The position numbers were made by a program, and so were the translations under genes. Of a stretch of DNA of 30,227 nt, positions 15,566 through 22,629 are shown one piece after another. Source of the DNA: a virus. The notes below the pieces were generated by a model. It was not told the origin of the DNA. It was given only the letters and a program-made list of their open reading frames with translations, and made no database searches. The stretch lies in IMG/VR virus record IMGVR_UViG_3300013758_000001, positions 1 to 30,227 of that record; one strand, written 5' to 3'. Every line of letters begins with the position of its first letter. Position 1 is the first letter of the stretch.

Positions 15566-16416
15566 TGAAGCGTTGCGGAGGGTGCAAACAAGACCTTGCG
15601 GTCGAGTGTTTCTACCGGGCGTCGAAGAGCGGCGACGGGCTACAGAGCCGCTGCATGGAATGCCAGAAGACGTCGCTAAGGCTTCGTGTCGCGGCAAAAC
15701 GGCTAGCGACAGTGGCGTCCCTATCGGATCCCACGGGGAAGCTCTGCCCTCGTTGCCGCGAAGTCTTACCGTGGGATCGGTTCCACAAGAACCGAAGCAA
15801 CGGCGACGAGAGGCAGGCATATTGCAAGGACTGCTCGAACGAGATCCGCAGGGAGTACGAGCACCGGAATGCGGAAGTCATCGCCCTGCGGCGCGCCGAG
15901 CGGTTAGCCAGACAGCCCGCCGAAGGAGCGACAAAGGAATGCCGGAAGTGCGGCACTACTAAGCCGATGCTCAGTTTCTACGCCCACCGGACCACGAAAG
16001 ACAGTCGTGCGAACTACTGCATGGAGTGCCAGAAGGCCGCTTCTCGTCAGTGGAGCCGCGATAACGCCGACAAGGTCAAAGCTACCAACGACGCCCACAG
16101 ACTGGCGAATCCCGAGAAACGCAAGCGCGATCACCGCCAGTACTGGCTCAAGCTATACGGACTTGACCAGGCGCAGTACGAGGCCCTGCTAGCCGAGCAG
16201 GGCGGTACCTGCGCTATCTGCGAGCGCCCCGAGCGGTACGTCGACAAGCGCACAGGCGAGCTGCGCAAGCTCTCTGTCGATCATGACCACAAGACCAACC
16301 TCGTGAGAGGGCTTCTCTGCGGCCACTGCAATCGCGGTATTGGCCAGTTCGACGACAACCCACTGGTACTGGCTAGAGCCAGCACCTACCTATCTCGGGG
16401 AATCGCCCTGGGGTAG
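15565..16416 (+). CDS. Endonuclease VII-like HNH nuclease with three N-terminal zinc ribbons
   Basis: 283 residues. The C-terminal part matches the recombination endonuclease VII family, whose T4 member cuts branched DNA: YGLDQAQYEALLAEQGGTCAIC (Cys216, Cys219), LSVDHDHKT (Asp239-His240-Asp241-His242), GLLCGHCNRGIG (Cys252, Cys255, Asn256). Ahead of it stand three similar C-x2-C...C-x2-C zinc-ribbon repeats, at residues 4-33, 61-90 and 126-155, each with an F-Y/H-x-x-x pattern between the pairs and probably used for DNA targeting. It lies between the gp10-like gene and the tape measure, so it may be a mobile nuclease rather than a resolvase for packaging. Base use is less G/C-biased than in its neighbours. 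A 20-bp palindrome spans its stop codon. Confidence 0.88.
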   Translation: MKRCGGCKQDLAVECFYRASKSGDGLQSRCMECQKTSLRLRVAAKRLATVASLSDPTGKLCPRCREVLPWDRFHKNRSNGDERQAYCKDCSNEIRREYEHRNAEVIALRRAERLARQPAEGATKECRKCGTTKPMLSFYAHRTTKDSRANYCMECQKAASRQWSRDNADKVKATNDAHRLANPEKRKRDHRQYWLKLYGLDQAQYEALLAEQGGTCAICERPERYVDKRTGELRKLSVDHDHKTNLVRGLLCGHCNRGIGQFDDNPLVLARASTYLSRGIALG

Positions 16417-16426
16417 CTACCCCAGG
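16407..16426. repeat. 20-bp perfect palindrome at the endonuclease VII stop
   Basis: CCTGGGGTAG is followed directly by its reverse complement CTACCCCAGG. The palindrome spans the TAG stop (16414-16416), and its right end supplies the first half of the AGGAGG ribosome binding site (16424-16429) of the tape measure gene. As RNA it could form an 8-bp stem with an AGCT loop that partly hides that site. Confidence 0.7.
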
Positions 16427-16437
16427 AGGTGATGTCC

Positions 16438-18064
16438 GTGGCCGCTGTGTCCCTCGCATTTTGACATCCTCGCGCGAGACCAAGCCAGCAAGGCGTTCAA
16501 CGACGTCGGCCACGCGGCCGAGAAGACCGGGAAGCACGGCATCACCCTGGGCAAGATCATGGCCGGTGCAGTTGCCGGCGGCATCGGCGTGCTGGGCGCG
16601 GTCCTCAAGGTCGGCTTCGGTGAGGTGAAGGACTATCAGGTCGGCCTGGCTGACCTCGACAACGTCCTGAAGACAACCGGGAACGTCGCCGGGGTGTCGA
16701 GCAAGGGGCTTGAGGGCTTGGCATCGAGCATCCAGTCCTACTCCGGCCAGACGGACGACTCGATCGTGAAGAGCGAAGGCCTGCTCCTGACCTTCACGAA
16801 CATCCACAACGCCGCAGGCAAGAACAACGACATCTTCACGCAGGCCACGAAGCTGACCGCGGACATGGCGGCGAAGTTCGGCGGAGAGGCGAGCGACTCT
16901 GCCATCAAGCTCGGCAAGGCCCTCAACGACCCGAGCAAGGGCCTCACGGCCCTGACGAAGATCGGAGTGTCATTCACCGATGGGCAGAAGGCATCCATCA
17001 AGGCGATGCAGGCGCACGGCGACGTAGCCGGGGCACAGAAGGTCATCCTTGCCGAGCTGTCCAAGGAGGTCGGCGGATCGGCCGCCGCCTACGGTGGGAC
17101 CTTGGCCGGTCAGGTCGACAAGGCGAAGCGATCGTTTGAGGACACCTCCCAGTCGTTGGTAACGGCGCTGCTCCCAGTCCTGACGAGCGTCATGGACTTC
17201 ATCACAACCAAGCTCGCCCCGGCGTTCCAGTCGTTGACGGCCTTTGTCGTCGCGCACAAGGCGATCTTGGGGCCGCTCGCTGCGGTCCTTGGGACGGTGG
17301 CGGGTGTGATCTGGCTGGTGACGACTGCCTCGAAGGCGTGGGCAGTGGCGCAGGCCGCGCTAAACATCGTAATGGCGCTCAACCCGATTGCCCTTGTTGT
17401 CATCGCCATCATCGCGCTGGGTGCCGCGCTCGTCCTGGCCTACAAGCATTCCGAGACGTTCCGGACCATCGTGCAAGCCGCGTTCGGGGCGATCTCGGCA
17501 GCGGCGTCGTTCATGTGGAACGACGTACTGAAGCCCACGTTCAGATTCCTGGTCGACGCTTTCCTGCTGGTCGCTGGGACGATCGTGCATGGTGCGGCCT
17601 CCGCCTTCGGTTGGGTGCCGGGGGTCGGCGGGAAGCTGAAAAGCGCCGCTAAAGCGTTCGATGCCTTCCGTGACGACGTGAACAACAGTCTCGCGGGAAT
17701 CAACGACAAGACCGTCGCGGTTCATGTCGTCACGTCCGGGGTCAACGGGGTCAACAGCGCCGTCGGCATCGCCAGCAAGCAGGACCGATTGGCGCTCGTC
17801 GGCCACAACGCCCAGGGCACCGACAGTTGGAGCGGCGGGCCGTCGTGGGTCGGAGAGAATGGCCCCGAGATCCTGGACCTGCCGCGCGGGTCTCGGGTCA
17901 TCCCGAATCACAAGCTTGCCAGCATCGGCGGTGGCGGTGGCGGTGGGACTGTTATCAACATCACCGTGCAGGGCAACGTCACCTCGGAACGGAACCTGCT
18001 CGACGCGATCCGTACCGGCCTGCTCCAGCAGTCCCGTCGCACGGGCGGGCTGGGTCTCGCCTGA
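16438..18064 (+). CDS. Tape measure protein, reading frame shifted near its start
   Basis: Tape measure sets tail length. The long frame (first ATG 16559, 501 residues) has the family's helical N-terminus, repeated Ala/Gly-rich segments, hydrophobic stretches around LGPLAAVLGTVAGVIWLV and NPIALVVIAIIALGAALVLAY, and the typical end (WVGENGPEILDLPRGSRVIPNHK...). However, the true N-terminus lies upstream. From GTG 16438 (8 bases after AGGAGG; ATG 16432 also possible) the frame encodes VAAVSLAF and hits TGA at 16462. Skipping one base at TTTT (16459-16462) joins it to DILARDQASKAFNDVGHAAEKTG, a classic tape-measure start. The joined product is about 541 residues. Either a one-base indel or +1 recoding explains this. 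Confidence 0.85.
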
Positions 18065-20007
18065 TGTCCTACCCAGCGCTCACTGTCGAGGTCGCCTTCG
18101 TCGCCGATCCTTACGGGACGCTGACGTGGACGGACGTCACCGCGTACTGGCTTGGGTGTGACTTCCAGCGTGGGCGGAACTACGAGCTGGGCAAGACCGA
18201 GGCCGGCACGCTGAACGTGAGCCTGGAGAACCTCGACGGCCAGTTCGACCCGACGAACGCCAGCAGCCCCTACTTCCCGTATGTCCTGCCGTACCGGCCG
18301 ATCCGGGTCCGGGCGACGTGGCTCACCGTCACCTACGACCTGTGGCGCGGCTACGTCGAGCGGTGGCCGCAGAAGTGGTCGACGGGTGGCAACTACGGCA
18401 CGGTTGACATCACGGCGGTGGATGGGTTCAAGACCGTCCTGGGGAAGAAGTACGGGACACGTCTTTACGATCAGGTGCAGTCCCTGTCGCCGCTCGGTTA
18501 CTCCCGGTTCGACGGTCTGGCGGTCGGCGCAAGCATCGCCGCCGGCACGGGCGGCACGGGTGGTGCTACTGACGCGGGGCAGGGCACACAGGTCGGCACC
18601 AATACTGTCTTTTTCACCAGCGTCTCCCAGACGGTCGACTTTGACCGCAATGGCCGAGCCTCGCTCGTCGCGGGCTCACCAGACACCGCCCTGGAATACT
18701 CCTGCCCAGCCGCGACAAGCACGACACTGTTCGTCCATGGTCCGATCCTTCGCGGAACCTCTGAGATGTGGATCAAACCGAACTTCACGGGAGCCACGAG
18801 TACGTACCCGATGACCACGGGTTATGGCCCTCCCGCCATCCTGTCCGGCAGTGGGACGAACAACACTGTTGGTGGCAGCGTCGGACTTGGCTACACCTCC
18901 GGCACGAACAACTACATCCTGTCCACTCTCGACCTGAACGCCGGGCTCCCCGCGTGGGTGGACACGGGCGTCCGCATCGCCCGGAACGTCACCTCCCATG
19001 TCGTCATCGTCTCCTCGAACCTCAGCACCGAACGGGCGACTCTCATCTACATCAACGGAGCCCTCGTCTACACAACGACTATCGCTGGCAACATCACCTG
19101 CACCAACCCGTCGGGAATCAACGGCTACATCAAGCTGGGGATCAACGCTGTCGGCTCCACTACGGGCTTCGCGGTTGGTGACACGTTCACCGTCGACGAA
19201 CTGTCGGTCTACAGCGGGAACCAACTCAACGCTACCGAGATCGCCCTGCACTATCAGCTCGGGCGCGGCAACACGTATGCGGAGTTCCCCGCCGAGACGA
19301 CCTCGCAGCGAGTGTCAGACGTCCTCGATACCGCCCTGTGGCCTACGAGCGCACGGGTTTCCACGGGTGGCGGGAGTGGTCTGCTCGCCACCGGAAGTGC
19401 GAAGGGCCGAACAGCGCTGGACCTGATCCAGGAGGCCACCGATGCGGAGCTGGGGAATGTCTTCATCAACGGGGCGGGCTCGTTCGTCTTCCAGAACCGA
19501 GCCACTCGCAACAGCCCCTCATCGGCGGCGACCTTCGGGGACGGTGCCGGGGAGATTCCCTACCAGGGAGACATCCGCATCGACTTCGACGACACCTACA
19601 TCTACAACGCTCTCAGCGTCACCCAGTCGGGTAGCAGCCCGGCAGTGACGTCAGTCGCGGGTGACTCGGCGTCAGAGAACTCCTACGGCCCGCGTGACTT
19701 GCCCCTCACCGTTCCGCTGTCAGCCTCGGCCGACCTGACCGGGCAGGCCAATACGCTGCTCGCCCGATATAAGGACCCGCATGCGAGGGTCCCGCAGGTC
19801 ACTCTCGAAGGCCGCGGGAACACTGACAACTTCGCCCAGATGCTGTCCCGTGAGATCGGGGATCTCGTCACCATCAACCGCAGGCCCCTTGGTGCGACCG
19901 CAATCAGCATCGGCTGCTTCATCGACGGCATCAAGCACCACATCACGCCGACGGAGTGGACGACAACGTTCATGCTCACCCCGCAGTATCCGAACGCGAC
20001 CTACTAG
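18064..20007 (+). CDS. Large minor tail protein with LamG-like insert
   Basis: 647 residues from ATG 18064, which overlaps the tape measure stop (TGATG). The N-terminal 120 residues (YPALTVEVAFVADPYGTLTWTDVTAYW...GRNYELGKTEAGTLNVSLENLDGQFDPTN...YFPYVLPYRPIRVRATW) match the beta-rich start of actinophage minor tail proteins at the tail tip. Residues about 215-400 form a jelly-roll of the LamG/concanavalin type (SEMWIKPNF, YINGALVYTTTI, FTVDELSVYSGNQLNATEIALHYQLG), suggesting glycan or cell-wall binding. The last 230 residues return to tail-protein patterns (RVSDVLDTALWP, ALDLIQEATDAELGNVFINGAGSFVFQNR, IRIDFDDTYIYNALSVTQSG). It probably forms the distal tail platform. The exact number of copies and partners is unknown. 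Confidence 0.82.
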   Translation: MSYPALTVEVAFVADPYGTLTWTDVTAYWLGCDFQRGRNYELGKTEAGTLNVSLENLDGQFDPTNASSPYFPYVLPYRPIRVRATWLTVTYDLWRGYVERWPQKWSTGGNYGTVDITAVDGFKTVLGKKYGTRLYDQVQSLSPLGYSRFDGLAVGASIAAGTGGTGGATDAGQGTQVGTNTVFFTSVSQTVDFDRNGRASLVAGSPDTALEYSCPAATSTTLFVHGPILRGTSEMWIKPNFTGATSTYPMTTGYGPPAILSGSGTNNTVGGSVGLGYTSGTNNYILSTLDLNAGLPAWVDTGVRIARNVTSHVVIVSSNLSTERATLIYINGALVYTTTIAGNITCTNPSGINGYIKLGINAVGSTTGFAVGDTFTVDELSVYSGNQLNATEIALHYQLGRGNTYAEFPAETTSQRVSDVLDTALWPTSARVSTGGGSGLLATGSAKGRTALDLIQEATDAELGNVFINGAGSFVFQNRATRNSPSSAATFGDGAGEIPYQGDIRIDFDDTYIYNALSVTQSGSSPAVTSVAGDSASENSYGPRDLPLTVPLSASADLTGQANTLLARYKDPHARVPQVTLEGRGNTDNFAQMLSREIGDLVTINRRPLGATAISIGCFIDGIKHHITPTEWTTTFMLTPQYPNATY

Positions 20008-20016
20008 GGAGCGGCT

Positions 20017-20331
20017 GTGATCGGTGACCGCGACCTCGACCGCGACGACTTCCCGTTCCCCCTCGACCGGCCGATCACGGGGCAGGATCTGGTGCAACTC
20101 CTCCCGCGGCTCCTCCAGCCGCTCTGGTCCCAAGCGGCCGATGCGGTCAGGGCCACCGTCGCCAGAGTGGCCGCTGTCAACGCCGGACCGCCCAAGACCG
20201 TGACGGTAACCGCAGCCGGCCGGGACTACGACTGCCGGTACTTCGCGGCCTACGCAAATCCGGCCGTGAACGATTTCGTCGTGGTCGTCCACAACGCGAG
20301 CCAGGGTATCGTCCTCGGCCGCCTCGCCTGA
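20017..20331 (+). CDS. Small minor tail protein (OB-fold-like end)
   Basis: A 104-residue protein from GTG 20017 with AGGGAGCGG before it. An acidic start (DRDLDRDDFPFPLDRPITG) and an amphipathic helix (LVQLLPRLLQPLWSQAADAVRATVARVAAV) precede a beta-rich end KTVTVTAAGRDYDCRYFAAYANPAVNDFVVVVHNASQGIVLGRLA. The end has the strand-loop-D-x-V-x-V-x-G-x-LGRL pattern of small OB-fold tail-tip proteins. The location between the minor tail protein and the lysis genes supports a tail-tip role. I recognise the pattern but not a precise family. Confidence 0.6.
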   Translation: MIGDRDLDRDDFPFPLDRPITGQDLVQLLPRLLQPLWSQAADAVRATVARVAAVNAGPPKTVTVTAAGRDYDCRYFAAYANPAVNDFVVVVHNASQGIVLGRLA

Positions 20332-20347
20332 TGGCATTGGGGGACGA

Positions 20348-20665
20348 ATGACAGTGCCACGCGGGGACGTCCCCACCATGGCTGAGTTGATGTGGCGGAT
20401 CACTGAGGTAGCCACTCAGATGACCGCGCTCGCGGCGGATCTCAAGACGACGTACAGCCGCAACGACGTCCTCGACGGTCGTCTCGCCGTCATCAACGGC
20501 CGCATCGACGGCATCCTGACCGCGCAGCACCAGCTCCGCACCGACGCGGACGCGATCGTGTCGCAGCAACTGAGCAACCGCCGCATGTGGATCAGCGGCC
20601 TCGCCTTCCCGATCATCGTCGCCGCCATCACTCTGTACCTCACCGTGGCAGGAGCCCATCCGTGA
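20348..20665 (+). CDS. Coiled-coil protein with C-terminal membrane segment (lysis region)
   Basis: A 105-residue protein. Residues 12-75 are helical with heptad-like spacing (MWRITEVATQMTALAADLKTTYSRNDVLDGRLAVINGRIDGIL), and residues about 80-102 (MWISGLAFPIIVAAITLYLTVAG) form one membrane helix. The layout of a soluble coiled coil followed by a single C-terminal helix resembles XhlA-type or accessory holin proteins in lysis cassettes. Its stop overlaps the GTG of the collagen-like gene, so the two membrane proteins are probably co-translated. A role in lysis timing or as a membrane-anchored partner is inference from position and topology. Confidence 0.6.
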   Translation: MTVPRGDVPTMAELMWRITEVATQMTALAADLKTTYSRNDVLDGRLAVINGRIDGILTAQHQLRTDADAIVSQQLSNRRMWISGLAFPIIVAAITLYLTVAGAHP

Positions 20666-21342
20666 AGGTTCCCCTCCGCTTGGACCGCAAGGACGCCGTC
20701 GCTGCGTTCTTGGTCCTGCTCGTCGCCATCGCCGTCGCGGTCGTCTTCGTCGGGCTGCTCGGCCTCCGCGCGCGCGTCGACAGCGAATCGGTTCGCTCGG
20801 GTGCGCTCCAAACAAACCTGGACCGCTCGCAGGCTGCCGTCACCGCCCTGGCGCAGCAGGTCAAGGGTCTCGGCGGGACTCCCGTCGCGGTGCCGTCGCT
20901 CGTCCCCGTCGCTGGGCCGCAAGGCCTGCCGGGGCTGAGCATCATCGGGCGCGATGGCAGGACGGGCGCGGTCGGCCTCACGGGTCCGCAAGGCTTCCGT
21001 GGCGCGAGCGGCCAGGCTGGCACCGTGGGCGCTGTCGGCTCGACTGGCAGCGACGGCAATGGCGGAGCCACGGGCGCGACCGGAGCGACAGGCACTGACG
21101 GCACGCCGGGTGGCCCTGGCGCTCCCGGCTCGGACGGAGCCGTAGGACCTGCCGGACCCACGGGAGCCACCGGACCCACGGGGGCGACGGGACCCGCTGG
21201 ACCGCAAGGACCGCAAGGACCGGCTGGGACTGCTGGCACGTGCGACCCGTCGCTCGGCTACGTCTGCGCCGCGCCGCCGCCTCCCAGCCCGACGCCCACC
21301 CCGAGTCCCAACCCAACGCCCACGGCGGCGGCATCGCCGTAA
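20662..21342 (+). CDS. Membrane-anchored collagen-like protein
   Basis: 226 residues from GTG 20662. Residues about 9-33 (DAVAAFLVLLVAIAVAVVFVGLLGL) form one membrane helix, followed by a short coiled coil. A collagen-like domain then starts with three Gly-X-Y triplets, is interrupted by II, and continues with 32 unbroken triplets rich in GAT, GPQ and GPT. A Cys-containing CDPSLGYVC loop and a Pro/Thr/Ser tail (PPPPSPTPTPSPNPTPT) end the protein. Collagen-like repeats in phages usually belong to fibres and trimerise. Here the membrane helix and the lysis-gene position suggest a cell-envelope protein, so it could be a lysis spacer, a trimeric spanin-like factor or a displaced fibre. Function unknown. 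Confidence 0.75.
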   Translation: MKVPLRLDRKDAVAAFLVLLVAIAVAVVFVGLLGLRARVDSESVRSGALQTNLDRSQAAVTALAQQVKGLGGTPVAVPSLVPVAGPQGLPGLSIIGRDGRTGAVGLTGPQGFRGASGQAGTVGAVGSTGSDGNGGATGATGATGTDGTPGGPGAPGSDGAVGPAGPTGATGPTGATGPAGPQGPQGPAGTAGTCDPSLGYVCAAPPPPSPTPTPSPNPTPTAAASP

Positions 21343-21417
21343 CTGACTAACTGACCTTGGCGGGCTCCTGCTCCAGTCGTTGTCAACACTTCGTGCCAAA
21401 GTTTCTTAGGGGGGCTC

Positions 21418-22167
21418 ATGAACTACGCCTACATCCCAGCGTCGTCCCAGCACACGGGCGGCCGACAGAACGGCTTCGACCGCATCGTCATGCACGGCAC
21501 GGTCAGCCCGTGTGTCCGCGGCGGAGCGCGGAACGTCGCCCGCTACTTCCAGAGCCCGTCGGCCGGCGGTGCCGCGCACTACGTCGTCGACCCCGGCGAG
21601 GTCATCCAGTGCGTCAAGACCAACCGCATCGCCTACCACGCGCCGCCGAACGCGCGAAGCGTCGGGGTCGAACTCTGTGACCCGCAGACCGGCCCCGACT
21701 CGCGCTGGTCCGACGCGAACCACACGGCAATGCTCCAGCACGCCGCGCAACTCGTGCACGAGTTGGCGCTCGAGGGCAACGTCCCGCTGCTCTACGTCAG
21801 CTCCAAGAGCCTGCGACTCGGAGGCCGCGGGATCACCGAGCACAACGACGTCTCGCGCGCCTGGGGGCAGTCCAGCCACACCGACCCCGGTAGCGGCTTC
21901 CCCATGCCGCGCTTCGTCGCCATGGTCCGCGCGCTCGCCGCCCCGCCCGGCCACGCACAGCCCGCAGTCCGCCCCGCACCGCCCGTCGCCCAGGAGGTCC
22001 GCATGATCGTCCAGTTCCAGAACGAACTCCCCGTCTGGGAGGTGGTCGGCTCTCATCTCGTCCACGTCACCAAGGCCGCCTGGGACGCCCGAGGGCTCAA
22101 GCGCTGGCAGGTCACCATCCTCCCGCAGACCCATCCGCTGAACCACCTCCCGAAGGAAGCCGCATGA
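21418..22167 (+). CDS. Endolysin, N-acetylmuramoyl-L-alanine amidase
   Basis: A 249-residue Amidase_2 (PGRP/T7 lysozyme-like) enzyme that cuts the amide bond between muramic acid and the stem peptide. Zinc ligands by pattern are His26 (RIVMHGTVS), His142 (TEHNDVS) and Asp156 (SSHTDPGSGFPM). AAHYVVDPGEVIQCV, IAYHAPPNARSVGVEL and the late catalytic-loop pattern support the fold. A Pro/Ala linker at about 176-192 leads to a 55-residue C-terminal domain (MIVQFQNELPVWEVVGSHLVHVTKAAWDARGL), probably for wall targeting. There is no signal peptide, so release needs the holin. The ribosome binding site is AGGGGGGC. The holin start overlaps the stop in ATGA. Confidence 0.9.
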   Translation: MNYAYIPASSQHTGGRQNGFDRIVMHGTVSPCVRGGARNVARYFQSPSAGGAAHYVVDPGEVIQCVKTNRIAYHAPPNARSVGVELCDPQTGPDSRWSDANHTAMLQHAAQLVHELALEGNVPLLYVSSKSLRLGGRGITEHNDVSRAWGQSSHTDPGSGFPMPRFVAMVRALAAPPGHAQPAVRPAPPVAQEVRMIVQFQNELPVWEVVGSHLVHVTKAAWDARGLKRWQVTILPQTHPLNHLPKEAA

Positions 22168-22484
22168 GCAACGACACCGCCGTCCCGGTCGGTCTCTCCG
22201 AGATCGTGACGCTCCTGACCCTCGTCGGGTCGATGCTCACGGCCCTCTTTGGCGGCGACTGGGGCCTGGCGCAGAACGCCCAGCAGTACGCCGGGGTCGC
22301 CGTGGTCCTGCTGCCCATCGGGCTGAGCCTCTCCAGGGCGATCAAGCACCACGGGGTGTCGACGGCTGCGGGAGCGCCGCTGCCGCCGGTCGAGGTCGCG
22401 AGTGTTGCGGCGGTCAGTGATCCTGTGGCCGACACCTACCCGGGCGACCTGGCCCCGGTCGTGGTACCGGTCGTCGCGCCGTGA
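22164..22484 (+). CDS. Holin, two membrane segments
   Basis: A 106-residue protein starting in an ATGA overlap with the endolysin gene. Two hydrophobic segments, about residues 10-30 (LSEIVTLLTLVGSMLTALFGG) and 42-58 (YAGVAVVLLPIGLSLSR), are separated by a short polar loop. The second is followed by the basic RAIKHH, and the C-terminal tail is long and rich in Pro, Ala and Val. Size, topology and gene order fit an actinophage holin that opens the membrane for the endolysin. The overlapping 22-residue membrane peptide at 22481 may modulate it. Confidence 0.8.
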   Translation: MSNDTAVPVGLSEIVTLLTLVGSMLTALFGGDWGLAQNAQQYAGVAVVLLPIGLSLSRAIKHHGVSTAAGAPLPPVEVASVAAVSDPVADTYPGDLAPVVVPVVAP

Positions 22485-22549
22485 CGCTCGAGACCGTCGT
22501 CCTGATTCTCGCCGCCATCGCGCTGCTGATCTTCATCGTCCGCCACTGA
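22481..22549 (+). CDS. 22-residue single-span membrane peptide
   Basis: GTG 22481 overlaps the holin stop in a GTGA arrangement. The reading frame encodes MTLETVVLILAAIALLIFIVRH, almost entirely a membrane helix with an acidic N-end and a basic C-end, before TGA at 22547. The coupled start and membrane character make chance unlikely, although such a short frame cannot be proven by sequence. It may be a small lysis-regulating or holin-partner peptide. Confidence 0.5.
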   Translation: MTLETVVLILAAIALLIFIVRH

Positions 22550-22567
22550 CTGACCCGCCCCACGAAC

Positions 22568-22614
22568 GCGCCCCACCGCTCCAGCCTCCCCCGGGCTGTC
22601 GAGCGGTGGGGCGC
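22568..22614 (+). terminator. Strong 14-bp hairpin ending the late operon
   Basis: GCGCCCCACCGCTC (22568-22581) pairs perfectly with GAGCGGTGGGGCGC (22601-22614). Inside the loop, CAGCC and GGCTG can pair again. A partial T tract (TGTTTG) follows on the plus strand. The hairpin lies between the convergent late genes and the leftward lipoprotein gene and could stop transcription from both sides. Confidence 0.85.
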
Positions 22615-22629
22615 TGTTTGCGTTGCGGG

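Noticed and set aside
21343-21417. Possible promoter before the endolysin (TTGTCA at 21380-21385 in an A/T-richer stretch)
   Set aside because: No acceptable -10 follows at 16-18 bases. The gap is short and the gene has a good ribosome binding site, so read-through from the late operon is enough.
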